Shown here one piece after another: positions 26,770 to 35,628 of a stretch of DNA of 62,990 bases. Below the pieces are notes generated by a model. That model was not told where the DNA came from, searched no databases, and was given only the letters and a program-made list of their open reading frames with translations. How positions within the stretch are numbered: the stretch's first letter is position 1; the number at the start of each line of letters is the position of its first letter. The DNA is from Collinsella aerofaciens. Its GTDB lineage: Bacteria; Actinomycetota; Coriobacteriia; Coriobacteriales; Coriobacteriaceae. A program made the translations under genes and the position numbers. Location: assembly GCF_901212495.1 (NCBI RefSeq), contig NZ_CAAKNY010000026.1, positions 27 to 63,016 on the forward strand. The letters are read 5' to 3'.

Positions 26770-27429
26770 TTAGGGCTCCCAGGGGCAAGGGGCTTCGATG
26801 TGGATGTGCTCGCCGGTTACGGGATGCGTGAAGGACACGCTGTGGGCGTGGAGCATCAGGCCGCAGGGACGCGGCGTGCCGTAGAGCTCATCGCCAACCA
26901 GGGGATGACGCTCGCTCGCCAGATGCACACGGATTTGGTGCTTGCGGCCGGTGAGCAGCTCCACATCGATATATGAGCGCGTGGGAAGGCCACGGCGGCT
27001 CTTAAGACGCTTGAGCACCTTCACGCGCGTTTGAGACGGCTTGCCGCTGGCGCCGACGCGCATCTTTCGGCTGTCGTGACGGTCGCGGGCGATGGGCTTA
27101 TCGATGAGCTTTTCGTTCCAGTCGATCTTACCCTCGGCGAGCGCCAGGTAGTGCTTTTCGAAAGCGTGGTCGATGACCATCTGGTCAAAGGCGGGCTGCG
27201 TCTGCTTGTTTAGCGAGAACAACACCACGCCGGTGGTGTCGCGGTCCAGGCGGTTGAGCGGCTGCATGTCGGTCGCGGCAAAGCCGTCACCCATCGCCAG
27301 CAGCAGGTCGCTGGCGTAGTCGGTGAGCGTGCGCTCGCCGGTGCCGTCGCCGTGGACGATCATGCCGGCGGGCTTGTCGATGGCCATGAGCCAGGCGTCG
27401 CAGTAGAGGACTTGAGGTTCTTCGTTCAC
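26770..27429 (-). CDS. RluA-family pseudouridine synthase
   Basis: A 219-residue enzyme that isomerises uridine in rRNA or tRNA. It has IDKPAGMIVHGDG (about 17-29), the catalytic Asp62 in NRLDRDTTGVVLF and the C-terminal GRKHQIRVHLA. It lacks an N-terminal S4 domain and is shorter than RluD/RluC, so the target site cannot be assigned. It lies 15 bases downstream of the U32 gene on the same strand, and both may be RNA-modification genes. Confidence 0.9.
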   Translation of the reverse strand: MNEEPQVLYCDAWLMAIDKPAGMIVHGDGTGERTLTDYASDLLLAMGDGFAATDMQPLNRLDRDTTGVVLFSLNKQTQPAFDQMVIDHAFEKHYLALAEGKIDWNEKLIDKPIARDRHDSRKMRVGASGKPSQTRVKVLKRLKSRRGLPTRSYIDVELLTGRKHQIRVHLASERHPLVGDELYGTPRPCGLMLHAHSVSFTHPVTGEHIHIEAPCPWEP

Positions 27430-27444
27430 GTGTAAGCCTTTCGG

Positions 27445-29946
27445 TTAGCTGATTCCCACAAACATGCAGCCCGAGGTCGCCCCCCGTAGGCGGGCGGCGG
27501 GCTTGCGGCCGGCCTGCGCGGCCTCGACGGCGCGACGGACACGGGCGACGGCACGGCCCACCTCATCCGTCTCGAGCAGCGTTCCGTCCACCATGAGACG
27601 ACGCACGCCGGCATCGAGCAGCTGAGGAACCTGTGGCGTGAGATCGATGGGGTAGGCATCGTACAGGCGAGAACGGCCGTGGATGTCGGTACGCACGGGC
27701 ATGACCTTGCCGTCGATATTCTTGAGCGAGAGCTTGCGGGCACGCAGACGGCAGTTGGCACAATCGTGGATGCAGCCGTTGGCAACCTGCAGAATGCAAT
27801 GCTCGCTTGTCATGACGCGCGGGCGGCCAAAGACGGTGATGCCCAGAGCCGCGGGTGCGGCGGCGCCGAGCGAGACAATCTCGTCGAGCGTGATTTCGGG
27901 CGAGAGCCAAAACGCACCGGCTCCGCGCTCGGCAAGTGCCTCCATGCAGGGCGTGTTGTGCACGGGCAGGCAAGAGCGAACCTCGGCCGTGGCGCCGGCA
28001 TGCGCGGCTACGGCGAGCTCGGAGATATTGCCGACGGCGACGGTGGCCCCGGCAACAATCCACGGATCGACGCGCTCGTGGTCGACGGCACGGCAGACCT
28101 CGTCGAGTACGGGCACGATACCCTGCTCAAACGCATCGGCGGGGGAGAGTCCGACAGCCTCGAGCGCGTCGGTGGTCATGTAGATGCGCGTCGCACCCTC
28201 CGCGCGGGCTGCCTCGGTAGCCTCGAGCGTGGTGACAGTGGCGCAGACCTGCGGCTCGTCGCGGTAGTGCTCGGACATGGGGCGGGAATCACTGGTTACA
28301 ATCGCCGGCAACTCGAGCGTTTTCGTGCGCTCCTCGTACGGCGCAAAAATGGCCTCCTCCAATGCTTTACAGGCGGCGGCGCGCACCTTGTGCACGGCGG
28401 AGAAGCCCATACCGCAGCCGGCGTCGAGCGAAACGTCAAAGCTCGCCGCCTCAAAGGGCGAGGAACCCATGCGGCCCACATGCTCAACCAGGTCTGCCGC
28501 CTCGACGGCGCGGGTCTTGGCGGCCTCGACGGTAAAGCCCGTGGCGGTGGCGGTGAGCGCGGGGTTGTCACAGCAGGTGAGTGTGACAGTAAACGGCTCG
28601 CCCCGGCGCGCCACGACGGACACATCAACAGCTCGGCGGCGCAGCACATCGCGCTTGAGCGCGGCGCCGGCGGCGTCGATGGCACGCTGACTGCGGATCA
28701 CGCGGACGTGGCAGCCCTCGGGCATGCTGCGGGGCACGCGACATTCGATGATGTCGCCCGCGGCGGCATCATCGGCGGCAATGGTGGTCAGGAACTGGTC
28801 AAACTCGTTATCGTGGCGAAGCTCCAGCAGGTCGCCCTTGCCCACGGGCTCAAACAACTCAATGCGGGCGATGGCGGCGCGGCGACGGCGGTCGTCGGGC
28901 TTGAGTCCGCGCACATCGCGGTTGGCCGGGCGGCTGCCCAGCACCGTGCCCACGATCTGGCCGCGGTTGTTGGAACGCTCATAGCTCATCATCTCATCGC
29001 CCGAGGTGCCGTCCTGATAGGCGTGCGTAAAGTCGCGGTTGAAGCAGCGCTTGAGCTGGCGCTGGCGCGCGGCTTCCTCGTCCTTGGCCACCGTAGCTCC
29101 GGCCAGCATGTCGTCAATTTCGCGACGATACACATCAACGATGGAGTACACGTAATCGGGCGCCTTCATGCGGCCCTCGAGTTTGAGCGATGCGGCGCCG
29201 GCGTCATACAGACGGCGAACAAGCTGTGAGGTGTTGGTGTCACGCGGGCATAGCGCACGCTCGCGGCCAGCGGGGGAGAGCGCGCGACCGTTCTCGTCGA
29301 TCAGCTCGTAGGGCAGGCGGCAGGGCTGGGCGCACATGCCACGGTTGGCCGAGCGGCCCGCCATGGCAAAGCTCGAGAGCAGGCACAGGCCCGAGTAGCA
29401 AAAGCAGATGGCGCCATGGCTAAAGACCTCGAGGTCCACATCGGGCGCGGCGTCGTGGATGGCGGCGATCTCGTCGATGGAAAGCTCGCGCGAGAGGGTC
29501 ACGCGGTCGGCGCCCTGCTCGCGGCACCAAAGGGTTCCGCGGTCGTCGTGGATGTTTGCTTGGGTTGAGATGTGCGTCTCGATGGCGGGCATGGTGCGCT
29601 TGACCTCAAAGAACAGGCCCCAGTCCTGGATGATGAAGGCGTCGGCGCCCAGCGTGGAGCAGCGGTGGATGAGTTGCAGCGCATCGCCCATCTCGGACTG
29701 CTTGATGACGATGTTGACCGTGACGTAGACGCGCGACCCGGCAAGATGTGCGGCGCGGCAGGCTTGCTCAAAGGCCTCGTCGGTAAAGTTGGTGGCCTTG
29801 CGGCGGGCGTTGAAGCTGCCCATGCCGCAGTAGATGGCGTCTGCCCCGGCGGCGAGTGCGGCGGCAAAGGGCTCGGGCCCTCCGGCGGGCGCCAAAAGCT
29901 CGGGATAGGTGGGTGCGGTGGGGTGCGAGTGGCTGGTTTGCGTCAT
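27445..29946 (-). CDS. U32-family peptidase-like protein (RlhA-type, with DUF3656-like part)
   Basis: An 833-residue protein. The N-terminal U32 domain starts YPELLAPAGGPEPFAAAL, has QANIHDDRGTLWCREQGADR and the cysteine motif ANRGMCAQPCRLPYE near residue 220. A long middle region and a second barrel-like half follow, with a C-terminal cysteine cluster (CILQVANGCIHDCANCRLRA). Large U32 proteins of this layout include the 23S rRNA hydroxylation enzyme RlhA; the peptidase label is historical. The ATG at 29946 is preferred because TATACT, a -10-like box on this strand, sits just upstream of the alternative ATG at 29973. Confidence 0.85.
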   Translation of the reverse strand: MTQTSHSHPTAPTYPELLAPAGGPEPFAAALAAGADAIYCGMGSFNARRKATNFTDEAFEQACRAAHLAGSRVYVTVNIVIKQSEMGDALQLIHRCSTLGADAFIIQDWGLFFEVKRTMPAIETHISTQANIHDDRGTLWCREQGADRVTLSRELSIDEIAAIHDAAPDVDLEVFSHGAICFCYSGLCLLSSFAMAGRSANRGMCAQPCRLPYELIDENGRALSPAGRERALCPRDTNTSQLVRRLYDAGAASLKLEGRMKAPDYVYSIVDVYRREIDDMLAGATVAKDEEAARQRQLKRCFNRDFTHAYQDGTSGDEMMSYERSNNRGQIVGTVLGSRPANRDVRGLKPDDRRRRAAIARIELFEPVGKGDLLELRHDNEFDQFLTTIAADDAAAGDIIECRVPRSMPEGCHVRVIRSQRAIDAAGAALKRDVLRRRAVDVSVVARRGEPFTVTLTCCDNPALTATATGFTVEAAKTRAVEAADLVEHVGRMGSSPFEAASFDVSLDAGCGMGFSAVHKVRAAACKALEEAIFAPYEERTKTLELPAIVTSDSRPMSEHYRDEPQVCATVTTLEATEAARAEGATRIYMTTDALEAVGLSPADAFEQGIVPVLDEVCRAVDHERVDPWIVAGATVAVGNISELAVAAHAGATAEVRSCLPVHNTPCMEALAERGAGAFWLSPEITLDEIVSLGAAAPAALGITVFGRPRVMTSEHCILQVANGCIHDCANCRLRARKLSLKNIDGKVMPVRTDIHGRSRLYDAYPIDLTPQVPQLLDAGVRRLMVDGTLLETDEVGRAVARVRRAVEAAQAGRKPAARLRGATSGCMFVGIS

Positions 29947-30156
29947 TATGCCAAATCTTTCGTCGAGGTTCATTTTGAGTATAGCGTGACCGCCTTGTAT
30001 CTGCGATTTGTTCGAGCTCTGCATAGTACCAAATTATTACCTATAAAAAAGTTTGCATGGCCTTGGAGCGATGGACAGCATGCGGGAAGTTGGCCATAGA
30101 CCAGAGCCATAATCCGGAGCCTCCAAATAGAAACCCTTTCTTGAATGGAGCCCGGT

Positions 30157-30349
30157 ATGCACAAAGAGACTATTGCTCCCACGAATGCTCCGCCCGCCAT
30201 CGGCCCGTACTCTCCTAGCATCAAGTTGGGCGACGCGCTGTTTCTCTCCGGTCAGCTTGGTATCGATTCGGCGACGGGCGAGCTTCCCAAGCGCGTTGGG
30301 TCCCATCGCAAGCAGCCTCAGAAAATAGCAATTGATAATAATAAATTAT
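30157..30349 (+). pseudogene. 5' fragment of a ridA paralogue
   Basis: The first 46 codons match the intact ridA at 39169 (APPAIGPYSPSIKLGDALFL against APAAIGPYSPGIQTGNMVFL). Similarity then fades (RVGSHRKQPQK against GVEAQAKQSLA) and is lost by about 30350, where AT-rich sequence and permease sequence begin. Catalytic and trimer-core residues of the C-terminal half are missing. It is the first member of a decayed ridA-NCS2-ygfK block. Confidence 0.82.
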
Positions 30350-30352
30350 TAA

Positions 30353-31351
30353 AAAATACTCTTCATCAAGTACATTCGCCATCTCTTCCCTGCGGTGGTT
30401 ACGGGAACCGTCATTTTCACGATTGGCCTTTCCCTGTATCCGATCGCCATTCGCTGGATGGCCGGCGGTATGGGAACGCCGTTGTGGGGCACGCCCGAGG
30501 CATGGCTTATCGCCATCATCACCCTTGTCGCAGTGTTCGTGCTTGGTAATTACGGTAAGGGTATTTTGAGCTTGGGCTCGCTTCTGTTCGGCATCGTCAT
30601 CGGCACGATTGTCTCGCTTCCCTTTGGTATGCTCGATCTTTCCGCTGTGGGCGATTCCGCATGGGTTGCCATGCCCGAGATCATGCACTTCCAGCTTGAG
30701 TTCCAGCCTGCAGCCATGGCGACCGTAGCCATTGTCTATGTGGTCAACTGCCTGCAAAACATGGGTGGCGTTGCTATGACCGTCAACGCCGTCGAAGGCC
30801 GTATCCCCACTTCCGATGAGTATGCCGGCGGCATCATCTCCCTAGGCATCATGAGTATCCTGGGCGCATTCGTCGGTGCCATACCCCAGTCGACCTACGA
30901 GCAGAACACTGGCATCATCATCTCCAATGGCGTAAAGAATCGTTTGGTCTTTACCTTCGCATGCCTGGTCTTTATCGTCGCTGGCTTTCTGCCTAAGTTC
31001 GCCGCGGTGCTCACCTGTATTCCCCAGCCCGTCGTGGGCGGCGCCGTTCTCGGTGTCTTTGCAACGATTACGATGAGCGGTCTCGACCTGATCGTTGAGG
31101 GTGGCCTCACGGCTCGCAAGAAACTTATCGTCGGCACCGCCATTGCTCTTGGTCTGGGCATCGAGCAGGTTTCCGGCTGCCTTGCCGGCGCCGGTATGCC
31201 CGAGTGGGTTGGCACCGTCTTCGGTTCCTCTGCGCTCGTAGTTTCCACCATCACCGCCATTTTGTTGAACATCTGCCTGCCCAAGGGCGAGGAAAATCTC
31301 GAAGAAGCGCGTGTCGAGGCCCAGATGTCCGGATCTGTCGGGGAGGATTAA
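30353..31351 (+). pseudogene. N-terminally truncated NCS2 (purine-type) permease
   Basis: Homology to the intact permease at 40768 starts at about 30353, just after an in-frame TAA. It covers roughly the C-terminal 320 residues (VVTGTVIFTIGLSLYPIA, MAGGMGTPLWGTPEAW, TYEQNTGIIISNGVKNR). The N-terminal 160-165 residues, about five membrane helices, are gone. The remaining frame is open, with a GTG at 30395, so truncation may be fairly recent or a peptide may still be made, but transport is unlikely. Confidence 0.85.
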
Positions 31352-31369
31352 GCGCAACGTTGATTATGA

Positions 31370-31633
31370 GAAACGGCCATGTCGTTTGTGGCAGAGAAAA
31401 TCGCCCACAGGTTCGATGGTCATATACGCCTTTCCTTCTCCGCCGGGGTGGATGAGACAAGCGCTAGCAATCTGGTTGAGGCGGGTATCTGATCGGTGAC
31501 GGTGGCGACTTCGCTGCTTCGTCCGTGCGGCTATGAACATTTTGTCCGCATGGTCAAAATCGATGAGCGCACTGCTTCGACCGGCGAGCGCACGGTGGAT
31601 GTCGAGGCGATTCATACACTGAATGAGTCATAG
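31370..31633 (+). pseudogene. Fragment of a ygfK paralogue with internal stop
   Basis: The frame reads ETAMSFVAEKIAHRFDGHIR, then SFSAGVD, NLVEAGI, a TGA at 31490-31492, and VTVATSLLRPCGYEHFVRM. This aligns with the intact YgfK segment FDGKLRISYSGGA through YDAGIWPVTLATDVLKPGGY and ERFSQM. The TGA takes the place of the Trp in GIWPV. Similarity continues to VDVEAIHTLNES before a TAG at 31631. About 90 of 999 residues remain. A terminator follows. Confidence 0.78.
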
Positions 31634-32118
31634 CCCGACCATTAGTCTTTCTCTCTTTCGCAAGAGGGCGTCGACTCATTTCGACGCCCTCTCGTTTTGT
31701 ATACGGGGCTCTTGGTATCAATTGGAATCTTAGACAAGCGCTTCGGCGAGTGTCATGTCGCCCGTCCAATGTGCGGCCGGCACGATAGGAGAAGAGATGA
31801 CGGCAGCGGTCAAAATGTGGCGGAGACGAGAGCTCCATCGTCTATCGTATTTAAGCGTGTCATCGAGGATCCGACAAGGTCAAGCGATGGGTCTGGCGGA
31901 AAGAGGGCGATTGGACGTACCTGTCGAAAGATAGCCCATGGGCGGCGAGACGGACAGCGAATGCGTCGGCGGCTCATAGGGCAATAAGTAGCCCGGGATT
32001 TAGTTTACATAGCCTTTAGTTTACGTTACATAGCCTTAAGGTTTCGCAGGCTGGTTTATTAACACCGCGTACATAAGATGATAGCGATATCGGAACTCGT
32101 GTCACCAGGAGGATGTAC
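31634..32118. other. Gene-free interval upstream of the ABC import operon
   Basis: Holds the terminator and about 300 bp without recognisable coding sequence. It also has a direct repeat near the gene: TTTAGTTTACATAGCCT (31999-32015) and TTTAGTTTACGTTACATAGC-CT (32015-32036), the second with three extra bases. The repeat could be an operator for the transporter operon. The start codon at 32119 has AGGAGG at 32107-32112. Confidence 0.5.
31664..31697 (+). terminator. Terminator after the decayed block
   Basis: GAGGGCGTCGA (31664-31674) pairs perfectly with TCGACGCCCTC (31681-31691), followed by TCGTTTTG. Confidence 0.85.
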
Positions 32119-33462
32119 ATGCTCAAAAAGATGATAAGCGCTGCGCTTGCGGTCTTATTATGTGCGACCAGCCTATTGAACGCAACGGGCTGCACGGCTA
32201 CAAATGCCGGCAAGTCTGCACAGGACAGTAAGACGACGCAGACGTCTGCAAATGACGGAAAAAAGACGACCGTAGAATTCTGGTATGCAGGCGGCAAAAC
32301 AGCCGTGGGCGTCATCCAGGATATTGTCGACAAGTACAATAAATCCCAGGATAAATATGAAGTCAAAACCGTTACCCAAGCGGATTATGACGAGACGTAT
32401 CAAAAACTCCAAGCTGCCATCGCAGGTAATTCTGCGCCAGATTTGGTGCTATTGAGTCCTTCTGCCGCAAGGACGCTCGACGAGAAGAACCTCTTGGCCG
32501 ATCTCAACGAGTACACCAAAAAGGATGACACCTTCAACAAGGACGATTTGATTTCTGCCTTTTACAGTCAGGGAACCAACGATAAGGGTGGGCAGTTCGC
32601 ATTGCCGGCCTACGGAACGACTCAGGTCCTGTATTACAACATCAAGGCGTTTGAGGACGCCGGCGTAGATCCATCGTCCATAAAGACTTGGCAGGATTTG
32701 GGTGATGCCGCCAAGAAGATCAAGGCGACCGGAAAGTACGAATATGGATGGGAGCCCATGTGGGGCCCAGACAATATGATCGATGCTGCTCTCAGCAACG
32801 GCGCCTCGGTATTCTCGAAGGATGGCAAGAAGGTAACGATCAATTCAAAACAGTGGGTCGAGGTATTTGAGCAATTTCGCAAGTGGATCCATGACGACAA
32901 GACGATGGCCATCCACTCTGGCGGACAGGGCTGGGAGTACTGGTACGACACCATCGACGATGTTATCCAAAACAAGGCCGGCGGCTATACGGGTTCTTCG
33001 GGAGATCAGGCGGACCTCGATTTCAGTATCGTTCAGGCCATTGAACAGCCTGCTTGGTCCAGTGCTACCGAATCAAAGCCCACGGCGGGGGCACAGACGA
33101 TGAGCATTCTGAAATCATCGAGCGATGCAGAGAAACAGGGCGCGTACGATTTCCTGAGGTACTTCATGTCTGTCGATTCCCAAGTCGAGTGGAGCACGAC
33201 CGTCGGATACGTCCCGGTGAATAAAAAGATCATGGAAGACGATACGTACAAGAAATACCTTGAGGACCATCCCCAGGCCGTCGTTCCCTTTAACCAGGCG
33301 AAGCACGCTTCCATCTATCCTGTCGATCCGACCAACGGGCAGGTTCACGATGCGCTGAAGGTAGCGGCCGATAAGGTCGAGATCGATAATGTTCCCGCAA
33401 AAGAGGCCCTGGACGAAGCGCAGAAGACTGCACAGGCTGCTTTGGATGCGGTAAACAAGTAG
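32119..33462 (+). CDS. ABC transporter substrate-binding lipoprotein (family 1)
   Basis: A 447-residue extracellular solute-binding protein. The signal peptide MLKKMISAALAVLLCATSLL is followed by a lipobox-like ATGC, placing Cys at about residue 25 for lipid anchoring. The mature domain resembles UgpB/MalE-type binders (EFWYAGGKTAVGVI, PAYGTTQVLYYNIKAF, EKQGAYDFLRYFM). The ligand is probably a sugar, oligosaccharide or glycerol-phosphate compound. ATG 32119 has AGGAGG six bases upstream; ATG 32113 would touch that site. First gene of an operon with a phosphoesterase, a HAD phosphatase, an ATPase and two permeases. Confidence 0.9.
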   Translation: MLKKMISAALAVLLCATSLLNATGCTATNAGKSAQDSKTTQTSANDGKKTTVEFWYAGGKTAVGVIQDIVDKYNKSQDKYEVKTVTQADYDETYQKLQAAIAGNSAPDLVLLSPSAARTLDEKNLLADLNEYTKKDDTFNKDDLISAFYSQGTNDKGGQFALPAYGTTQVLYYNIKAFEDAGVDPSSIKTWQDLGDAAKKIKATGKYEYGWEPMWGPDNMIDAALSNGASVFSKDGKKVTINSKQWVEVFEQFRKWIHDDKTMAIHSGGQGWEYWYDTIDDVIQNKAGGYTGSSGDQADLDFSIVQAIEQPAWSSATESKPTAGAQTMSILKSSSDAEKQGAYDFLRYFMSVDSQVEWSTTVGYVPVNKKIMEDDTYKKYLEDHPQAVVPFNQAKHASIYPVDPTNGQVHDALKVAADKVEIDNVPAKEALDEAQKTAQAALDAVNK

Positions 33463-33464
33463 CT

Positions 33465-34925
33465 ATGAAAAAGGAACTGAAGTACACGTTCTCACGAGAA
33501 GCTGCTGCCATTCAAAAGCAGCAGCTTCTCTTGAATGACGACGAAGATGCAATAACCATTTCGGTCGAGGGGAAACCATCGATACTGGCTTCTGTGGACC
33601 TGTTCGTCAAAGACAGCGCAGACAACGTGCTCTTCCACAGGCAATTGGGGACCGGTGGAAATGTCATCACGATCGCGAATGATATAAGAAGAGCATCAAA
33701 TGGTGCTATACCGTGCATGTTGACGAAGGGGGTGTACACGATCGAGCTCGTGCTATGGCATGATGCGCAATCCCATCTTCTCCACACTGCGCGGGTAGAC
33801 GTAGTCTGTGAATCTGGATGCGCGGGGCAAGCCGATCCGTGCGGGACCGTTGTCTGGATGGACAGGCGGGGAAAGCTGTCCGGATATGATCCAGATCACA
33901 TGAAGAGAAATCACACCGGCTGGTATAAGGGAGATTTTCACTGCCACACAGTTCTGTCGGACGGGCATGAGCGTCTTTCCAATCAGATGGCAAAGGCAGA
34001 CCTCATGGGATTGGATTTTTACTCGGCGACCGAGCACAATCTGGTCCCCGCGACATGGGTCGAAACGGATCTGCTCGTTATCTGCGGGACGGAGATAACA
34101 ACGATATATGGGCATGCGAATGCCTTCGGTTTAAAAAAACGTCCCGACAATCTGGACCGTGTCTGCGCCGGCGACAGTCGAGAGGCCTTTCTGGACATCC
34201 TCGGTCAATTACATGCGGAACGCAGCGTTATCAGCATCAACCACCCATTTTTAGTGCCGTGGCAATGGTCATGTCCAGATTATCCCCTAGATAAAGTTGA
34301 TTGCCTTGAAATCATAAACGACCCCACCTATCCGAATAACCATGAGGCGAATCAAAAGGCAGTCAGGCTGATCGATGCGATGTGGAATGACGGATGGCAG
34401 ATCTGCGGTATCGGGGGAAGCGACACGCACGCATTGCTGCATGAGTGGTATACGCCCGAGAGCGGACCGTCCATTGTGGGGGATCCGACCACGCATGTGT
34501 ATAGCGAGGGGCTGAGCCAAAACAAGATACTCGAGGCACTTCGAAAGTGCCACGTATTCGTTACGAGATACATTGAAGTGAGCTTCTGCATGCGCGAGAA
34601 CGGGCGCGAAGTGCTTCCGGGTGACGCAATGCCTGAGCCCGGAACCTTCGAAGCCGTCTTCCGATTCGACAATGTGCGCGAGCCGATTCATCTTTTTGTT
34701 ATCAGGGACGGCGTGAGGGAGAGCCTGCGTCTCGAGTTCGATTTCGAGTACAGGAGGGCGACCGCATCATACCGGGTCAATTGGAGTGCGGACGCATACC
34801 ATTGGATGCGCTTCGGCGCGGAAGATGAAAAAGGGGACTGCATCTTCTACGCCAATCCCGTGTATTGCTGTGAAAGAGAGCATCAGTTCGATACCTTTGG
34901 GGCGGCGATAGATGAAATTGCATGA
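33465..34925 (+). CDS. PHP-domain metal-dependent phosphoesterase (CehA/McbA-like)
   Basis: A 486-residue protein. An N-terminal beta-rich part (1-145) is followed by a PHP domain with metal-site motifs GDFHCHTVLSDG (about 157-168), ATEHN, GTEITTIYGHANAFG, SINHPF and GGSDTHAL. The domain fits a hydrolase of phosphoesters or related compounds. No signal peptide is seen, so it should act in the cytoplasm. It sits 3 bases after the binding-protein gene and overlaps the HAD gene by 14 bases; the imported ligand is therefore probably phosphorylated or a phosphodiester (inference). Confidence 0.83.
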   Translation: MKKELKYTFSREAAAIQKQQLLLNDDEDAITISVEGKPSILASVDLFVKDSADNVLFHRQLGTGGNVITIANDIRRASNGAIPCMLTKGVYTIELVLWHDAQSHLLHTARVDVVCESGCAGQADPCGTVVWMDRRGKLSGYDPDHMKRNHTGWYKGDFHCHTVLSDGHERLSNQMAKADLMGLDFYSATEHNLVPATWVETDLLVICGTEITTIYGHANAFGLKKRPDNLDRVCAGDSREAFLDILGQLHAERSVISINHPFLVPWQWSCPDYPLDKVDCLEIINDPTYPNNHEANQKAVRLIDAMWNDGWQICGIGGSDTHALLHEWYTPESGPSIVGDPTTHVYSEGLSQNKILEALRKCHVFVTRYIEVSFCMRENGREVLPGDAMPEPGTFEAVFRFDNVREPIHLFVIRDGVRESLRLEFDFEYRRATASYRVNWSADAYHWMRFGAEDEKGDCIFYANPVYCCEREHQFDTFGAAIDEIA

Positions 34926-35628
34926 CGTTCGCGGGGTCATCTTCGATAAAGATGGAACCTTGATAGAGTTCCAGCCCTTCTGGATTCCCGTGACATGCCG
35001 AGTGCTCTCGAGGCTCCGGGAACTGTACCAGGCGGATGCCATCGAATATCAGGATTGCCTTTCCGCCCTCGGAGTTTCCGAGGGCGGAGAAGTGGATCCG
35101 GAGGGCCAATTGGCGGTCGGGACCTATGGAACAATCTCTCGTGCCGTATCGGAGGTGTATGCGCGCGGCGGCGTCGAGGTGGACGGGGCCTCCTTTTTGG
35201 GGGACATGACGCGGGCTTTCGAAGAGGAGGCAGCTCGCCAGCCTTGTACCCTGACGGCAGATATGCATGGGCTGCTTGCATTTCTGAAAAAGAAGAGGAT
35301 TCGGGTCGCCATCGCAACAACCGACAACACGGAAGTCACGCAGGGGTTCCTGCGGGAAAATCGCATAGCGGCGGACATCGTGTCCACATGCGATGGCCCC
35401 ATTCCAAAAAAACCAGATGCCGAGCTGATCGGCTACTGTGCGCGGGCATGGGATACGACGTGCGAACATGTTCTGATGGTGGGGGACACCCCAAATGATC
35501 TTCGGTTTGCCCGAAACGCGGGCGCCCGGACTGTTGGAGTGTTGACCGGTGTCTCTTCCGAACGAACGCTTGCCCCGTATGCCGATCTCGTTCTAGCGAA
35601 TATAGGAGAATTGAAAAAAGTACTATGA
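34912..35628 (+). CDS. HAD-family hydrolase (phosphatase)
   Basis: A 238-residue phosphatase of the Gph/YjjG-like type. Motif I is FDKDGTLIEF (about 10-19), motif II is in IATTDNTEV, the lysine is in KKPDAELI and motif IV is MVGDTPNDLRFARNAG. It probably dephosphorylates a small product of the upstream PHP enzyme. The start overlaps the PHP gene, and its end overlaps the ATPase gene by 4 bases (ATGA). Confidence 0.88.
   Translation: MKLHDVRGVIFDKDGTLIEFQPFWIPVTCRVLSRLRELYQADAIEYQDCLSALGVSEGGEVDPEGQLAVGTYGTISRAVSEVYARGGVEVDGASFLGDMTRAFEEEAARQPCTLTADMHGLLAFLKKKRIRVAIATTDNTEVTQGFLRENRIAADIVSTCDGPIPKKPDAELIGYCARAWDTTCEHVLMVGDTPNDLRFARNAGARTVGVLTGVSSERTLAPYADLVLANIGELKKVL

Noticed and set aside
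30395..31351. Intact short permease gene
   Set aside because: About five N-terminal helices of the NCS2 fold are missing and homology begins right after a stop codon, next to another truncated gene.
31490..31492. Selenocysteine reading of the TGA in the ygfK remnant
   Set aside because: The intact paralogue has Trp at this position, no hairpin like a bacterial SECIS follows directly, and the gene is truncated on both sides.
31790..31990. Further gene remnant before the ABC operon
   Set aside because: Several short frames exist, but none could be aligned with the neighbouring gene families.
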